Part shown: piece after piece, positions 7,713 through 15,466 of the stretch
Numbering within the stretch: position 1 is the first letter of the stretch
Layout of the letters: each line of letters starts with the position of its first letter
Source of the DNA: Amycolatopsis balhimycina FH 1894
Lineage (GTDB): Bacteria > Actinomycetota > Actinomycetes > Mycobacteriales > Pseudonocardiaceae
DNA length: 64,000 bases
Assembly (NCBI RefSeq): GCF_000384295.1
Contig: NZ_KB913037.1
Span: 7,317,533 to 7,381,532 of the forward strand
Direction: 5' to 3'
The notes under the pieces: generated by a model
Told to the model about the DNA's origin: nothing
Seen by the model: only the letters and a program-made list of their open reading frames with translations
Databases searched by the model: none
Program-made: the position numbers and the translations under genes

Positions 7713-9017
7713 GTGGGGCGGGTGGCCGCGTCGACCGGGGATTTCGGGGGTTCCGGGTGGCAGAGCCCCCGGCCCGGGGCGGAGCCCCGGCTGACACTGG
7801 AGGAGGTGTTCCGGGAGGAGCGCGGGCTGTTGCTCGCCGCGCTCGTCCGGCGGTTCGGCGACCTCGACCTGGCCGAGGAGGTGACGTCGGAGGCGATCGA
7901 AGCCGCGCTGGTGCGCTGGCCCGCGGAGGGCGTGCCGCCGAAGCCGGGCGCCTGGCTGATGACGACGGCGCGGCGCAAGGCCGTCGACCGGTTGCGCCGC
8001 GACCAGGCCTACGCGGCCCGGCTCGCGGTGCTGCAGGTCGAGGCCGAGCGCGCGGCGCCCGCCCCACCGTCCCCGGACGGCGAGCTGCCGGACGAGCGGC
8101 TCCAGTTGTTCTTCACCTGCGCCCACCCGGCGCTGTCCGCGGAGGACCGTGCGGCACTGACGTTGCGCTGCCTCGCCGGGCTGACCACGCCGGAGGTGGC
8201 GCGGGCGTTCCTGGTGCCCAGCGCGACGATGGGGAAGCGGATCGTGCGGGCGAAGAGCCGGATCCGCACGCTGCGGATCCCGTTCCGGGTGCCGGAGGCC
8301 GACGAGCTGCCCGGCCGGCTGCCGGGCGTGCTCCAGGTCGTCTACTCGATCTTCACCGAGGGGTACGCGGCCAGTTCGGGGCCGGACCTGCAGCGGCTCG
8401 ACCTGGCCGAGGAGGCGATCCGGCTGGCCAGGATCCTGCGGCGGCTGCTGCCGGGGGAGCGGGAGGTGGCGGGCCTGCTGGCGCTGATGCTGCTGATCCA
8501 CGCCCGCCGCGACGCCCGCACCGGCCCGGACGGCGACCTGGTCCTGCTCGACGACCAGGACCGCGGCCGCTGGGACCGCGCGATGATCGAGGAGGGGGCG
8601 GCGCTGGTGGTGGCCGCGTTGTCCGGCGGCCCGCCCGGGTGGTACGGCGTCCAGGCGGCGATCGCGGCCCTGCACGACGAGGCACCGGACGTGGCGAGCA
8701 CGGACTGGCCGCAGGTGGTGGCGCTCTACGACGTGCTGCGCGGGCTGGCGCCGTCACCGGTGGTGGAGCTGAACCGGGCGGTCGCGGTGGCGATGCGCGA
8801 CGGCCCGGCGGCGGGTCTGGCCCTGCTGGACTCACTGGCGGACGAGCCGCGGTTGCGGGGGTACAGCCCGTTCCCGGCGGCGCGGGGCGACCTGCTGTCC
8901 CGCCTCGGCCGTACTTCCGAAGCGGCCGTGGCCTACCAGGAGGCCCTGGCTCTCGCGGGCACCGAACCCGAACGCGCCCACCTGCGCCGCCGCCTCACCG
9001 AGTGCGCAAGTTCGTGA
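7713..9017 (+). CDS. ECF42-type sigma factor with C-terminal TPR-like extension
   Basis: A protein of up to 434 residues, more than twice the size of a simple ECF sigma factor. Sigma-2 lies at about 30-100 (GDLDLAEEVTSEAIEAALVRWP, RRKAVDRLRRD) and sigma-4 at about 140-205 (AALTLRCLAGLTTPEVARAFLV). A DUF6596-type segment follows (VYSIFTEGYAAS), then a TPR-like tail (VVELNRAVAVAM...GYSPFPAARGDLLSRLGRTSEAAVAYQEAL). In this group the extension replaces an anti-sigma factor as control. The start (GTG 7713 or 7722) is unsure because the first 25 residues are atypical. Its stop codon lies inside the palindrome at 9010-9064. Confidence 0.88.
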   Translation: MGRVAASTGDFGGSGWQSPRPGAEPRLTLEEVFREERGLLLAALVRRFGDLDLAEEVTSEAIEAALVRWPAEGVPPKPGAWLMTTARRKAVDRLRRDQAYAARLAVLQVEAERAAPAPPSPDGELPDERLQLFFTCAHPALSAEDRAALTLRCLAGLTTPEVARAFLVPSATMGKRIVRAKSRIRTLRIPFRVPEADELPGRLPGVLQVVYSIFTEGYAASSGPDLQRLDLAEEAIRLARILRRLLPGEREVAGLLALMLLIHARRDARTGPDGDLVLLDDQDRGRWDRAMIEEGAALVVAALSGGPPGWYGVQAAIAALHDEAPDVASTDWPQVVALYDVLRGLAPSPVVELNRAVAVAMRDGPAAGLALLDSLADEPRLRGYSPFPAARGDLLSRLGRTSEAAVAYQEALALAGTEPERAHLRRRLTECASS

Positions 9018-9064
9018 TGGCCACCTTGAGGAACTTCAAGTTCCTCAAGGTGGCCATCACGAAC
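9010..9064. repeat. 55-bp perfect palindrome, family A
   Basis: A 55-bp inverted repeat centred on C9037 with two 27-base arms that match completely. The core is GGCCACCTTGAGGAACTT and its complement. It covers the stop codon of the sigma gene and lies between convergent genes. Copies with the same core occur at 35066 and 45960. It would form a very stable RNA hairpin on either strand but lacks a T-tract, so a bidirectional factor-assisted terminator or a mobile palindromic repeat are both possible. Confidence 0.9.
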
Positions 9065-9084
9065 CTCAAGCGGGGGGTGCGCAG

Positions 9085-9139
9085 GTCCGTGAATGGCACA
9101 TTGAGGGACTCTGAGTCTCGCGATGTGCCATTCACGGAC
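9085..9139. repeat. 55-bp imperfect palindrome, family B
   Basis: An inverted repeat of exactly 55 bp centred on 9112, with outer arms GTCCGTGAATGGCACAT / ATGTGCCATTCACGGAC and a mismatched inner part. It lies 20 bp after the family A element in the same convergent gap. A second copy of this type is at 36676. Confidence 0.85.
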
Positions 9140-9197
9140 GTCAGGCCGGGCAGAATGTCGGTGGGCGCCGGTAAGCTGGATACCGGGGGCCGGAGGT

Positions 9198-9818
9198 CTA
9201 CTTCGCGCGCAGTGCCGCCACGGCCGGGGCGAACATCGTCGCCTTGATCGCGCCCAGCGTGCCGCGGTCCTTGCCCGCCAGGGCCCGGACCCGCTCGCTC
9301 GCCACCTTCACCACGTCGCCCTCGGCCGCGATCTCGTCCACCAGCCCGATCTCTGCCGCTTCCGGCCCGCCGAAGCGCCGTCCCGTCGTCATCGACGCGA
9401 TCGCCGCGGACGGCGTCAGCTTGCCCTGGATCAGCGCCGCCATCCCCGGCGTGAACGGGATGTTGATGTCCGCTTCCGGGAAGCAGAAGTAGCCGCGGTC
9501 GGACCGCATCACGCGGAAGTCGTGTGCCATCGCCAGCATCGCGCCCGCGCCGAACGCGTGGCCGTTGATCGCCGCGACCGTCGGGACCGGCAGCGTCAGC
9601 ACCCGCGCGAACAGCTCCTGCACGTCAGCGACGTACGGAGACGCCTGGTCACTGTGGGCCGTCAGCCATTCGAGGTCGAGGCCGTTCGAGTAGAACTTGC
9701 CGCCACCGGTGGTCACCAGCGCGCCCTCGACACCGTCCAAAAAGGAATGAACGCGCTGCAGCCAGTCCGGTGAGAACCGGTTTTCGTCGTCGCCCAGGTC
9801 AAGCACGGAAACGGTCAC
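9198..9818 (-). CDS. Enoyl-CoA hydratase/isomerase family protein (ECI-like)
   Basis: A 206-residue crotonase-fold protein, shorter than the usual 255 or so. GGGKFYSNGLDLEWL supplies the first oxyanion-hole segment, and NGHAFGAGAMLAMAHDFRVM the second. This combination resembles delta3,delta2-enoyl-CoA isomerases (ECI type) more than hydratases. The two catalytic glutamates of hydratases are not obvious. Its ATG overlaps the stop of the upstream TetR gene by 4 bp, so the two form an operon and the regulator probably responds to an acyl-CoA or fatty acid. Confidence 0.82.
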   Translation of the reverse strand: MTVSVLDLGDDENRFSPDWLQRVHSFLDGVEGALVTTGGGKFYSNGLDLEWLTAHSDQASPYVADVQELFARVLTLPVPTVAAINGHAFGAGAMLAMAHDFRVMRSDRGYFCFPEADINIPFTPGMAALIQGKLTPSAAIASMTTGRRFGGPEAAEIGLVDEIAAEGDVVKVASERVRALAGKDRGTLGAIKATMFAPAVAALRAK

Positions 9819-10408
9819 GGTCGGTCCTTTTCTCGAGGGGGCACGGTCAGCACGGCCCGCACGGCGGCGGCCAGCCTTTCCCGCACCAGTGGATCGGTGA
9901 TGTCACGCCGGAAGAACGCGGTCGGCAGGTCGACGACGCACGTCGTGATCACCTCGACGGCCAGGCCGTCCCCGCGGTCCCACAGCTGCCGGGCGAGCCG
10001 GACGAGCAGTGCGACGAGCCGCTTGTCGACCGCGTGCAGGGCCTCCGCGAGCTCGTCGGGCAGTTCGGGCCCGAAGAGCCGGTCTCCCTTCACCGCGAGC
10101 AGCATCCGTGCCCCGTCGGGACGCAGGGAGGCGAACACCGCGGGCGTGTCCGCCGCCGCGACGACGGCCTCCACCGGCGAGGAGGCCTGGTCCACCAGTG
10201 AGGTCTGCAGGTCGAGGAACGCCGTCGCCGCGCGCAGCCACGCCCTGGCCAGCACTGCGCTCAGCGAACCGAACGCGTGATAGATCGTCCCGTTCGGCAC
10301 GCCCGCGGCCGCCGCCAGGCCACGCACAGTCACATCCGCCGAGGAAGCGACGAGCCGCTCGGCGACGTCGAGCAGCGCGTCGAGGTCGTGGACGCGAGGG
10401 CGAGGCAT
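9815..10408 (-). CDS. TetR family regulator
   Basis: A 197-residue TetR protein. The HTH lies at about 29-49 (VRGLAAAAGVPNGTIYHAFGS) and the rest is the helical effector domain. ATG 10408 is chosen because MPRPRVHDLDALLDVAERL is the normal family start; an upstream in-frame start would add an unlikely Cys-rich extension. First gene of an operon with the ECI-like enzyme and divergent from the ArsC-like gene 53 bp away. Confidence 0.87.
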   Translation of the reverse strand: MPRPRVHDLDALLDVAERLVASSADVTVRGLAAAAGVPNGTIYHAFGSLSAVLARAWLRAATAFLDLQTSLVDQASSPVEAVVAAADTPAVFASLRPDGARMLLAVKGDRLFGPELPDELAEALHAVDKRLVALLVRLARQLWDRGDGLAVEVITTCVVDLPTAFFRRDITDPLVRERLAAAVRAVLTVPPREKDRP

Positions 10409-10423
10409 GCCGCGACAGTAACA

Positions 10424-10435
10424 GAACGCGTGCTC
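10424..10435. promoter_or_regulatory. Possible TetR operator
   Basis: GAACGCGTGCTC is a degenerate dyad around ACGCGT in the gap between the divergent TetR and ArsC-like genes. Eight of twelve positions are symmetric. The assignment rests on location only. Confidence 0.3.
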
Positions 10436-10461
10436 CAAAACCATCGCGGTAAGCTGCCGCC

Positions 10462-10815
10462 GTGGAGATCTGGATCAACCCGGCGTGCGCGAAGTGCCGG
10501 TCCGCGGTGTCGATGCTGGAGGAGGCGGGCGCGGACTACACCGTGCGCCGCTACCTCGAGGACCCGCCGACCGCGGCGGAGCTCGAAAACGTCCTGAAGC
10601 GCCTCGGCCTCGAGCCGTGGGACATCACGCGCACGGCCGAGCCGATCGCGAAGGACCTCGGCCTGAAGACGTGGGGGCGCACGCCCGAAGACCGCTCCCG
10701 CTGGATCGACGCCCTGGCCGAGTACCCGAAGCTGATCCAGCGGCCGATCATCACGGCCGACGACGGCACGACGGTCGTCGCCCGCGACCCCGAAACGGTC
10801 CGCTCTGTCCTCTAG
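10462..10815 (+). CDS. ArsC/Spx family thioredoxin-fold reductase
   Basis: A 117-residue ArsC-family protein. The nucleophile region is NPACAKCRSA (Cys9 and Cys12), followed by the family hallmark YTVRRYLEDPPT and the conserved QRPII segment carrying the arginine that binds oxyanion. It resembles glutaredoxin-linked ArsC, but no arsenic resistance gene is near, so arsenate reduction is not assured; a general oxidoreductase role is possible. GTG start. The end overlaps the convergent threonine-synthase-like gene by 4 bp. Confidence 0.85.
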   Translation: MEIWINPACAKCRSAVSMLEEAGADYTVRRYLEDPPTAAELENVLKRLGLEPWDITRTAEPIAKDLGLKTWGRTPEDRSRWIDALAEYPKLIQRPIITADDGTTVVARDPETVRSVL

Positions 10816-12023
10816 GGAATCTCGCCGTCCTTCGGCAGCAAAGGCACGTCGAGCGAAACCGTCTCCGGGTACTTGATCCCGGCGCCGGTGTTGAGCACGA
10901 CGACGTCTTCGTCGCCTTCCAGCCATCCGGACTCGCGAAGGTGGCGAAGGGCGGCGAAGCACGCCCCGCCCTCCGGGCAGACGAAGGCGCCTTCGCGCTC
11001 GGCGAGTTCCCGTTGCGCGGCAAGGAGTTCCCCGTCGGTGACGGCGACCGCGGCGCCGCCGGTCGCGTACACCGCGTCGAGCACCAGGAAGTCGCCCAAC
11101 GCCTTGGGCACGGTGATGCCGAAGGCGACCGTCCGGGCGTCCGGGAACGGCGTGCTTTCCCGCTCACCGCGCGAGAACGCCGTGATGATCGGCGCGCACC
11201 CGGTGGCCTGCACCGCCACCAGCCGCGGCAGCGGCCCGGAAACCCAGCCCAGCTCCCGCATTTCCAGTAAGGCCTTGTAAATCCCGATGATGCCGACGCC
11301 GCCGCCGGTGGGATAGAGGATGACGTCGGGCAGCCGCCAGCCGAACTGTTCGGCGATCTCGTACCCCATCGTCTTCTTGCCCTCGATGCGGTACGGCTCC
11401 TTCAGCGTCGAGACGTCCTGGACGCCTTCACGCCGCTTCACCGCCGCGGCGACGAGCTTGCCCGCGTCGCCGATGAGACCGTCCACCCGGTACAGCTCCG
11501 CGCCGGCGGCGACGCACTCGCGCATGGTGATCGCCGGCGCGTCGGCCGGCATCGCGACCAGGCTTGTCAGCCCCGCGCGGGCCGCGTACAACGCCCACGC
11601 CGCACCCGCGTTGCCGTTCGTCGGCATCGCGATCCCGCGCACACCCAGCTCGGCCGCCCGCGAGACGCCGACCGCGGCCCCGCGCGCCTTGAACGTGCCG
11701 GTCGGCACCAGGCCTTCGTCCTTCATCCACAGCCGGGACAGCCCCAGCTCACGGCCGTAGCGCGGCAGCCGCAGCAACGGCGTCATGCCTTCGCCGAGGC
11801 TCACGACGTTCTCGGGCGAACGCACCGGCAGCACCTCGTGGTAGCGCCACAGCGTCGGTTCCCGCCCGGCGATCTCCTTCGGTGTCACGGCTTCGCGGAC
11901 GCCGTCGAGGTCGTACCGCGCCAGCAGCGGCGCGCCGGCCGGGGAGAGCCCTCGGACGGCGTCGGCGTCGAAACGCTCGCCGGTCCGGGAGCAGTCGAGG
12001 TGGCTGAGGAACGAATACGGCAC
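10812..12023 (-). CDS. Threonine synthase-like PLP enzyme
   Basis: A 403-residue fold-type II PLP enzyme. The PLP lysine is K112 in TGTFKARG, the phosphate loop is PTNGNAGAAWA, and the C-terminal half has YPTGGGVGIIG. The N-terminus (PYSFLSHLDCSRTGERFDA) looks like the zinc-ribbon start of threonine synthases but keeps only one cysteine. Threonine synthase is the best guess, although it is not beside hom or thrB, so another beta-replacement or lyase activity is possible. GTG 12023 is chosen as the start; a much longer open frame upstream is a shadow of the opposite-strand gene. Confidence 0.8.
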   Translation of the reverse strand: MPYSFLSHLDCSRTGERFDADAVRGLSPAGAPLLARYDLDGVREAVTPKEIAGREPTLWRYHEVLPVRSPENVVSLGEGMTPLLRLPRYGRELGLSRLWMKDEGLVPTGTFKARGAAVGVSRAAELGVRGIAMPTNGNAGAAWALYAARAGLTSLVAMPADAPAITMRECVAAGAELYRVDGLIGDAGKLVAAAVKRREGVQDVSTLKEPYRIEGKKTMGYEIAEQFGWRLPDVILYPTGGGVGIIGIYKALLEMRELGWVSGPLPRLVAVQATGCAPIITAFSRGERESTPFPDARTVAFGITVPKALGDFLVLDAVYATGGAAVAVTDGELLAAQRELAEREGAFVCPEGGACFAALRHLRESGWLEGDEDVVVLNTGAGIKYPETVSLDVPLLPKDGEIP

Positions 12024-12053
12024 GGCGCCGATCCTAGGTCCTAAGGTGTGGTC

Positions 12054-12833
12054 ATGGACGCGCTGCGGGTCTGCCTGTACGTCTTCGCCGGGGTCACGCT
12101 CGGCACCTGGCTGGTCTCGGTGCTGACCAGGGAGTACTCCTGGGTCGACCGGATCTGGTCGATCGTGCCGGTGGCCTACGTGGGGATCTTCGCCGGCGCC
12201 GCCGGGTTCGCCGACCTCCGGCTCGACGTCATGTTCGCGCTGGTCACGCTGTGGGGCGCGCGGCTGACGTTCAACTTCGCCCGCAAGGGTGGCTACGCGC
12301 CCGGCGGCGAGGACTACCGGTGGGCGGTGCTGCGCGAGCGGCTGGCGCCGTGGCAGTTCCAGCTGTTCAACTTCTTCTTCATTTCGCTCTACCAGAACGC
12401 GATCCTCCTGCTGATCACGCTGCCCGCGTACACGGCGTTGGAGCACCAGGGCTCGTTCGGCTTGGGGGACGTCGTCGTCGCGGTGGTGTTCTCCGCGTTC
12501 CTGGTGGGGGAGACGGTCGCCGACCAGCAGCAGTGGGCGTTCCACCGGGAGAAGCACGCGGGCCGCGCGCCGACCCGGTTCCTGCAGACGGGGCTGTTCC
12601 GTTACTCGCGGCACCCGAACTTCTTCTTCGAGCAGGCGCAGTGGTGGGCGGTCGCCGCGTTCGGCGTCGTCGCCGGCGGTCTTCAGTGGACAGTCATCGG
12701 TGCGGTCCTGCTGACGCTGTTGTTCGTCGGCTCGACGCGCTTCACCGAGAGCATCACGAAGTCTCGGTACCCCGAGTACGCCGACTACCAGCGGCGGACG
12801 TCGGCGGTGGTGCCGTGGCCGGTCCGCGGATGA
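12054..12833 (+). CDS. DUF1295 (steroid 5-alpha-reductase-like) membrane protein
   Basis: A 259-residue membrane protein with about six hydrophobic segments. The C-terminal part has the DUF1295 signature: [29 protein letters not shown] followed by [29 protein letters not shown]. This fold is shared with steroid 5-alpha-reductases and isoprenylcysteine methyltransferases; the substrate is unknown. ATG 12054 follows AAGG at good distance; GTG 12048 is an alternative. The stop overlaps the nitrilase start (ATGA), so the two are coupled. Confidence 0.85.
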   Translation: MDALRVCLYVFAGVTLGTWLVSVLTREYSWVDRIWSIVPVAYVGIFAGAAGFADLRLDVMFALVTLWGARLTFNFARKGGYAPGGEDYRWAVLRERLAPWQFQLFNFFFISLYQNAILLLITLPAYTALEHQGSFGLGDVVVAVVFSAFLVGETVADQQQWAFHREKHAGRAPTRFLQTGLFRYSRHPNFFFEQAQWWAVAAFGVVAGGLQWTVIGAVLLTLLFVGSTRFTESITKSRYPEYADYQRRTSAVVPWPVRG

Positions 12834-13642
12834 CGGTCGTCGCCGCGCTCCAGATCGCGACCGGCGTCCCGCTCGCGCAGGTGCTGGCCTTCGAGGACGA
12901 GATCCGAGGGGCCTCCTTGGTGGTCCTGCCGGAGGCGGTGCTCGGCGGTTATCCGGGCCGGGAGCCGTTCGTCGAGTACTTCCACGCGGCGGTCACGGTG
13001 CCGGGCTCGGAAACGACGGCGCTGGCCGCGCTCGCGTCCCGGACCGGCGCGACGCTGGTGGTGGGCGTCATCGAGCGCGACGGTTCGACGCTGTACAGCA
13101 CCGCGGTGTTCCTCGACCCGGAGCGAGGTCTGGTGGGCAAGCACCGCAAGCTGGTACCCACCGCGCGGGAACGCGTGTTCTGGGGCCGCGGCGACGGCTC
13201 GACGCTGCCGGTGGTGCCGACGGCCGCGGGCCTGGCGGGCGCGGCGATCTGCTGGGAGAACCACATGCCGCTGCTGCGCGCGGCGATGTACGCGAAGGGC
13301 GTGGAGATCTGGTGCGCCCCGACGGCGGACGACCGTGACGTCTGGCAGGCGTCGATGCGCCACATCGCCGACGAAGGTCGCTGTTTCGTGATTTCGGCGT
13401 GCCCGTACGAGTCTTCGGGCGACGACCCGTTCCAGGGCGGCAGCGTGATCGTCGGCCCGCTCGGGGAGGTGCTGGCGGGTCCGTTGCGGGACGCGGCGGG
13501 CTTGCTGACCGCGGAAATCGACCTCGACGAGATCGTGGCCGCGCGCAAGAGCCTCGACGTCTCGGGGCACTACGCCCGTCCGGACGTGTTCTCGCTGACG
13601 GTGGACGAGCGGCCGCGGGAGGGCGTCATCTTCCTGCGGTGA
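12830..13642 (+). CDS. Nitrilase (carbon-nitrogen hydrolase)
   Basis: A 270-residue protein with the nitrilase triad: Glu35 ([13 protein letters not shown]), Lys107 ([10 protein letters not shown]) and Cys141 ([20 protein letters not shown]). The CWENHMPL and [23 protein letters not shown] segments are those of true nitrilases (branch 1) rather than amidases. It is shorter than the usual 310-350 residues, and the stretch before Glu35 seems about ten residues short. The start ATG overlaps the DUF1295 stop by 4 bp. Likely converts a nitrile to a carboxylic acid and ammonia; the natural substrate is unknown. Confidence 0.87.
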   Translation: MTVVAALQIATGVPLAQVLAFEDEIRGASLVVLPEAVLGGYPGREPFVEYFHAAVTVPGSETTALAALASRTGATLVVGVIERDGSTLYSTAVFLDPERGLVGKHRKLVPTARERVFWGRGDGSTLPVVPTAAGLAGAAICWENHMPLLRAAMYAKGVEIWCAPTADDRDVWQASMRHIADEGRCFVISACPYESSGDDPFQGGSVIVGPLGEVLAGPLRDAAGLLTAEIDLDEIVAARKSLDVSGHYARPDVFSLTVDERPREGVIFLR

Positions 13643-13678
13643 CAACACCTGCCCGATCCACCGTCGTTACCGCCGGTT

Positions 13679-13893
13679 CGTGGCGGACGCGAACTACCTG
13701 TGCGAGAGCCCCGCTCTTCCGGCGGTTCGACTGGAAGGATCAGCTGCGGTTCGTGATCCAGCCCGTCGGGCTCGACCTTGCCGACGCCTGGGACTTCGCC
13801 CGGATGGAGGCGAAGATCGCCGCCGGCGCACCCGACGTGGTGATCGCCGGTGGCCGGCCACGAGACGACGACGGCTCCGCGCCAATGCCGTAG
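13679..13893 (+). pseudogene. Possible degraded gene fragment
   Basis: After the nitrilase stop, two frames read protein-like: one gives VADANYLCE, and from about 13699 a neighbouring frame gives APLFRRFDWKDQLRF, then DLADAWDFARMEAKIAAGAPDVVIAGG, ending at a TAG. The composition is unlike a shadow frame, but there is no good start and no family was recognised. It may be a frameshifted remnant. Confidence 0.3.
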
Positions 13894-13946
13894 CGTTGGA
13901 ATTCCCGCGTCACGCGGAAATGGGCCTTTACCGCCGTCTGGGACGA

Positions 13947-14192
13947 CTACGGCCTGGCCAGTTCGCGCCGACCGACATCGGTCAACACGAAGTAGCGCTT
14001 GGGCTCGGCAGGTGCCGGCCCGTCCCACCCGTCGGTGAGCCAGCCGCGTTCGAGCAGCAGCGTCAACAGCGGGTACAGCCTTCTCCTGTGTACGTGCGTT
14101 GCGCGGCGCAGATCGTCGCCGTAGAAGCGTGCTTCGGCAGTTCCCGCGAGGAGTACCGCCGCCAGCTTGCGCATTTCCCGGGTCGACCGCAT
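13947..14192 (-). CDS. PadR-like winged-helix regulator, short
   Basis: An 81-residue winged-helix protein: MRKLAAVLLAGTAEARFYGDDLRRATHVHRRRLYPLLTLLLERGWLTDGWDG then a basic wing (PKRYFVLTDVGRRELA). This is the PadR N-terminal domain without the usual C-terminal dimerisation helix, as in the shorter PadR subfamily. It starts 9 bp after the last small ORF of the cassette at 14202-15466 and is co-directional, so it is probably the cassette's distal gene. Confidence 0.75.
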   Translation of the reverse strand: MRSTREMRKLAAVLLAGTAEARFYGDDLRRATHVHRRRLYPLLTLLLERGWLTDGWDGPAPAEPKRYFVLTDVGRRELARP

Positions 14193-14201
14193 GGCCCGAT
14201 A

Positions 14202-14420
14202 CTAGCTCCCGTCCTCATGCTTCGGTGGGTCCTGCGATCCTCCTGGCGGGTGCTGCCGCCACCAGAATCGGGTTGACCGGTAGCTACCGCCCGGTCGGGC
14301 CGGGCCGGTCGGCTGGCGTGGGGGATAGCTTCCCGCTGAGCCGAAGGCCACGTTCCCTTCCTGGCCTCCGGCGAGGCAGCTACGTCGGTCACGCCGACGA
14401 GATCTCGCCCTTTTGGGCAT
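14202..14420 (-). CDS. Small basic protein, cassette ORF 6
   Basis: A 72-residue unknown protein starting MPKRARSRRRDRRS with a C-terminal part rich in Gly, Pro and aromatics (GGSYRSTRFWWRQHPPGG). A good GGAGAAG ribosome site 3 bp before ATG 14420 overlaps the stop of the preceding ORF. No family recognised. The ribosome site, fixed order and lack of any good opposite-strand gene support it as real. Confidence 0.5.
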   Translation of the reverse strand: MPKRARSRRRDRRSCLAGGQEGNVAFGSAGSYPPRQPTGPARPGGSYRSTRFWWRQHPPGGSQDPPKHEDGS

Positions 14421-14429
14421 CGGCTTCTC

Positions 14430-14564
14430 CTAACGCCTCGGAGGCGGCGGCTGGACGGGACGGGGTTGCGGGCCCGGGTTGTCGCGCGTGGGCGAGTTGG
14501 GCCTGTCCTTGCCTGGTCCCGGCCTCGTCGGTCCTGGTCCGGCTGGGTTACGCGGCTGCGGCAT
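14430..14564 (-). CDS. Proline-rich 44-residue protein, cassette ORF 5
   Basis: MPQPRNPAGPGPTRPG at the start and PVQPPPPRR at the end; about 40 percent proline, so intrinsically disordered. AGAGGA lies 6 bp before ATG 14564. The stop TAG is 9 bp before the next start. Function unknown; such a peptide could be a linker or binding partner of a neighbour. Confidence 0.4.
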   Translation of the reverse strand: MPQPRNPAGPGPTRPGPGKDRPNSPTRDNPGPQPRPVQPPPPRR

Positions 14565-14624
14565 CGGCCGTCCTCTGAGTCAGTGCATGGGCAGTTGGAG
14601 TCGGCCAATGCGCTGGCCGGAGCG

Positions 14625-14801
14625 CTAGTGCGGCAGCTGGAAGATCAGGAAACGCAGCTCTGTCGCCTGCCGGTTGAGTCCGGGGCCGGTGCGCCCGGCA
14701 AGCCGACCGTGGCCGCGCACCGGCCCCGACTCCGCCGCCTTCTCGGCGTTGAACACGACCGCCAGGTCCTCGCGGGGGATCGTGACGACCCGCTCAACCA
14801 C
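14625..14801 (-). CDS. Small protein, cassette ORF 4
   Basis: A 58-residue protein that begins VVERVVTIPREDLAVVF, has a Gly/Arg-rich middle (GPVRGHGRLAGRTGPGL) and ends ELRFLIFQLPH. The GTG start lies inside the end of ORF 3 (8-bp overlap), implying coupling. The alternation of hydrophobic strand, helix and glycine loop looks like a folded small domain. Unknown family; too short for standard gene callers. Confidence 0.5.
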   Translation of the reverse strand: MVERVVTIPREDLAVVFNAEKAAESGPVRGHGRLAGRTGPGLNRQATELRFLIFQLPH

Positions 14802-14967
14802 GTCGCTCTGCTCGCGCGCCTCGCGTAGTGCCGTTGTTCAGGTGTCCAGATCGCACGTCGCCGTGGTGCTCGTGCCGGAAGGCGATCCAGAAGCCGACCG
14901 CGAGCTTCTGCGCGAGCTCGGGCACGTCACGGACGTGGTAGGGCTTCGGCTACTCCTGCGGTGTCAT
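14794..14967 (-). pseudogene. Small cassette ORF 3 interrupted by TAG at codon 6
   Basis: ATG 14967 overlaps the stop of ORF 2 (ATGA). The frame reads MTPQE, then TAG at 14950-14952, then continues PKPYHVRDVPELAQKLAVGFWIAF with a His/charged tail to a TGA overlapping ORF 4. The post-stop part is clearly protein-like and in the frame set by the coupled ATG. It could be a recent nonsense mutation, a sequencing error, readthrough, or an internal GTG start at 14925. Confidence 0.5.
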
Positions 14968-15248
14968 CGGCGGGCACGTGGCACCTCCGGGGCGGTGGGG
15001 CCGGTCTGGCTGAGGCAACCGGGGCACACGCGGTCCGGGTGCGTCCGCACCGGATGCGGAGTGACGCTCGGCCGGTCGTGGCCGAAAGGGACTGACCGGT
15101 GTTGCTCACAGGCCGGGTACACCAGCGGTGGCCAGTCAAGGGCGAGCTGGGTGTGCTGGTAGAGGTGCGCGAGGCCGTCGACGAACCCGTGCCACTCCCA
15201 CCAGTCACCCGGCGCGGTGGCCCGCGGCCGGTCGTCGAGCGCGGTCAC
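14964..15248 (-). CDS. Small protein with possible zinc-binding cysteines, cassette ORF 2
   Basis: A 94-residue protein starting at GTG 15248, which overlaps the ORF 1 stop by 4 bp (GTGA). It reads DWWEWHGFVDGLAHLYQHTQ then LDWPPLVYPACEQH and ends with VCPGCLSQTG. The single Cys-x2-His and the CPGC pair could bind zinc. No family recognised. The GTGA and ATGA overlaps at both ends support this start and the reality of the gene. Confidence 0.6.
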   Translation of the reverse strand: MTALDDRPRATAPGDWWEWHGFVDGLAHLYQHTQLALDWPPLVYPACEQHRSVPFGHDRPSVTPHPVRTHPDRVCPGCLSQTGPTAPEVPRARR

Positions 15249-15466
15249 GGCGCGTACCGGTTGATCCGCGGCCATCGCCGCCGCACTTCGGCAGCCGCCT
15301 CCGCCAGCTCGTCCGGCCGCAGCTGGGACACTGGCCGGAACGGCTGCTCGTCAGGGCGTGACGACCCGGAGAGGGTGTCTCGACCGTCGGCTCGGTCCTG
15401 AAGAGGAACCCGGTCGCACTTGTCGTCTCCGTCTACGGGAGCCTTCTCGCCATTGCACGCTGTCAC
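15245..15466 (-). CDS. Small hydrophilic protein, cassette ORF 1
   Basis: A 73-residue protein from GTG 15466, polar at first (GDDKCDRVPLQDRADGRD) and ending in a helix-forming LRPDELAEAAAEVRRRWPRINRYAP. First gene of the cassette. TAGCCT lies 7 bp before the start codon, consistent with a leaderless transcript. Unknown family. Confidence 0.5.
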   Translation of the reverse strand: MTACNGEKAPVDGDDKCDRVPLQDRADGRDTLSGSSRPDEQPFRPVSQLRPDELAEAAAEVRRRWPRINRYAP

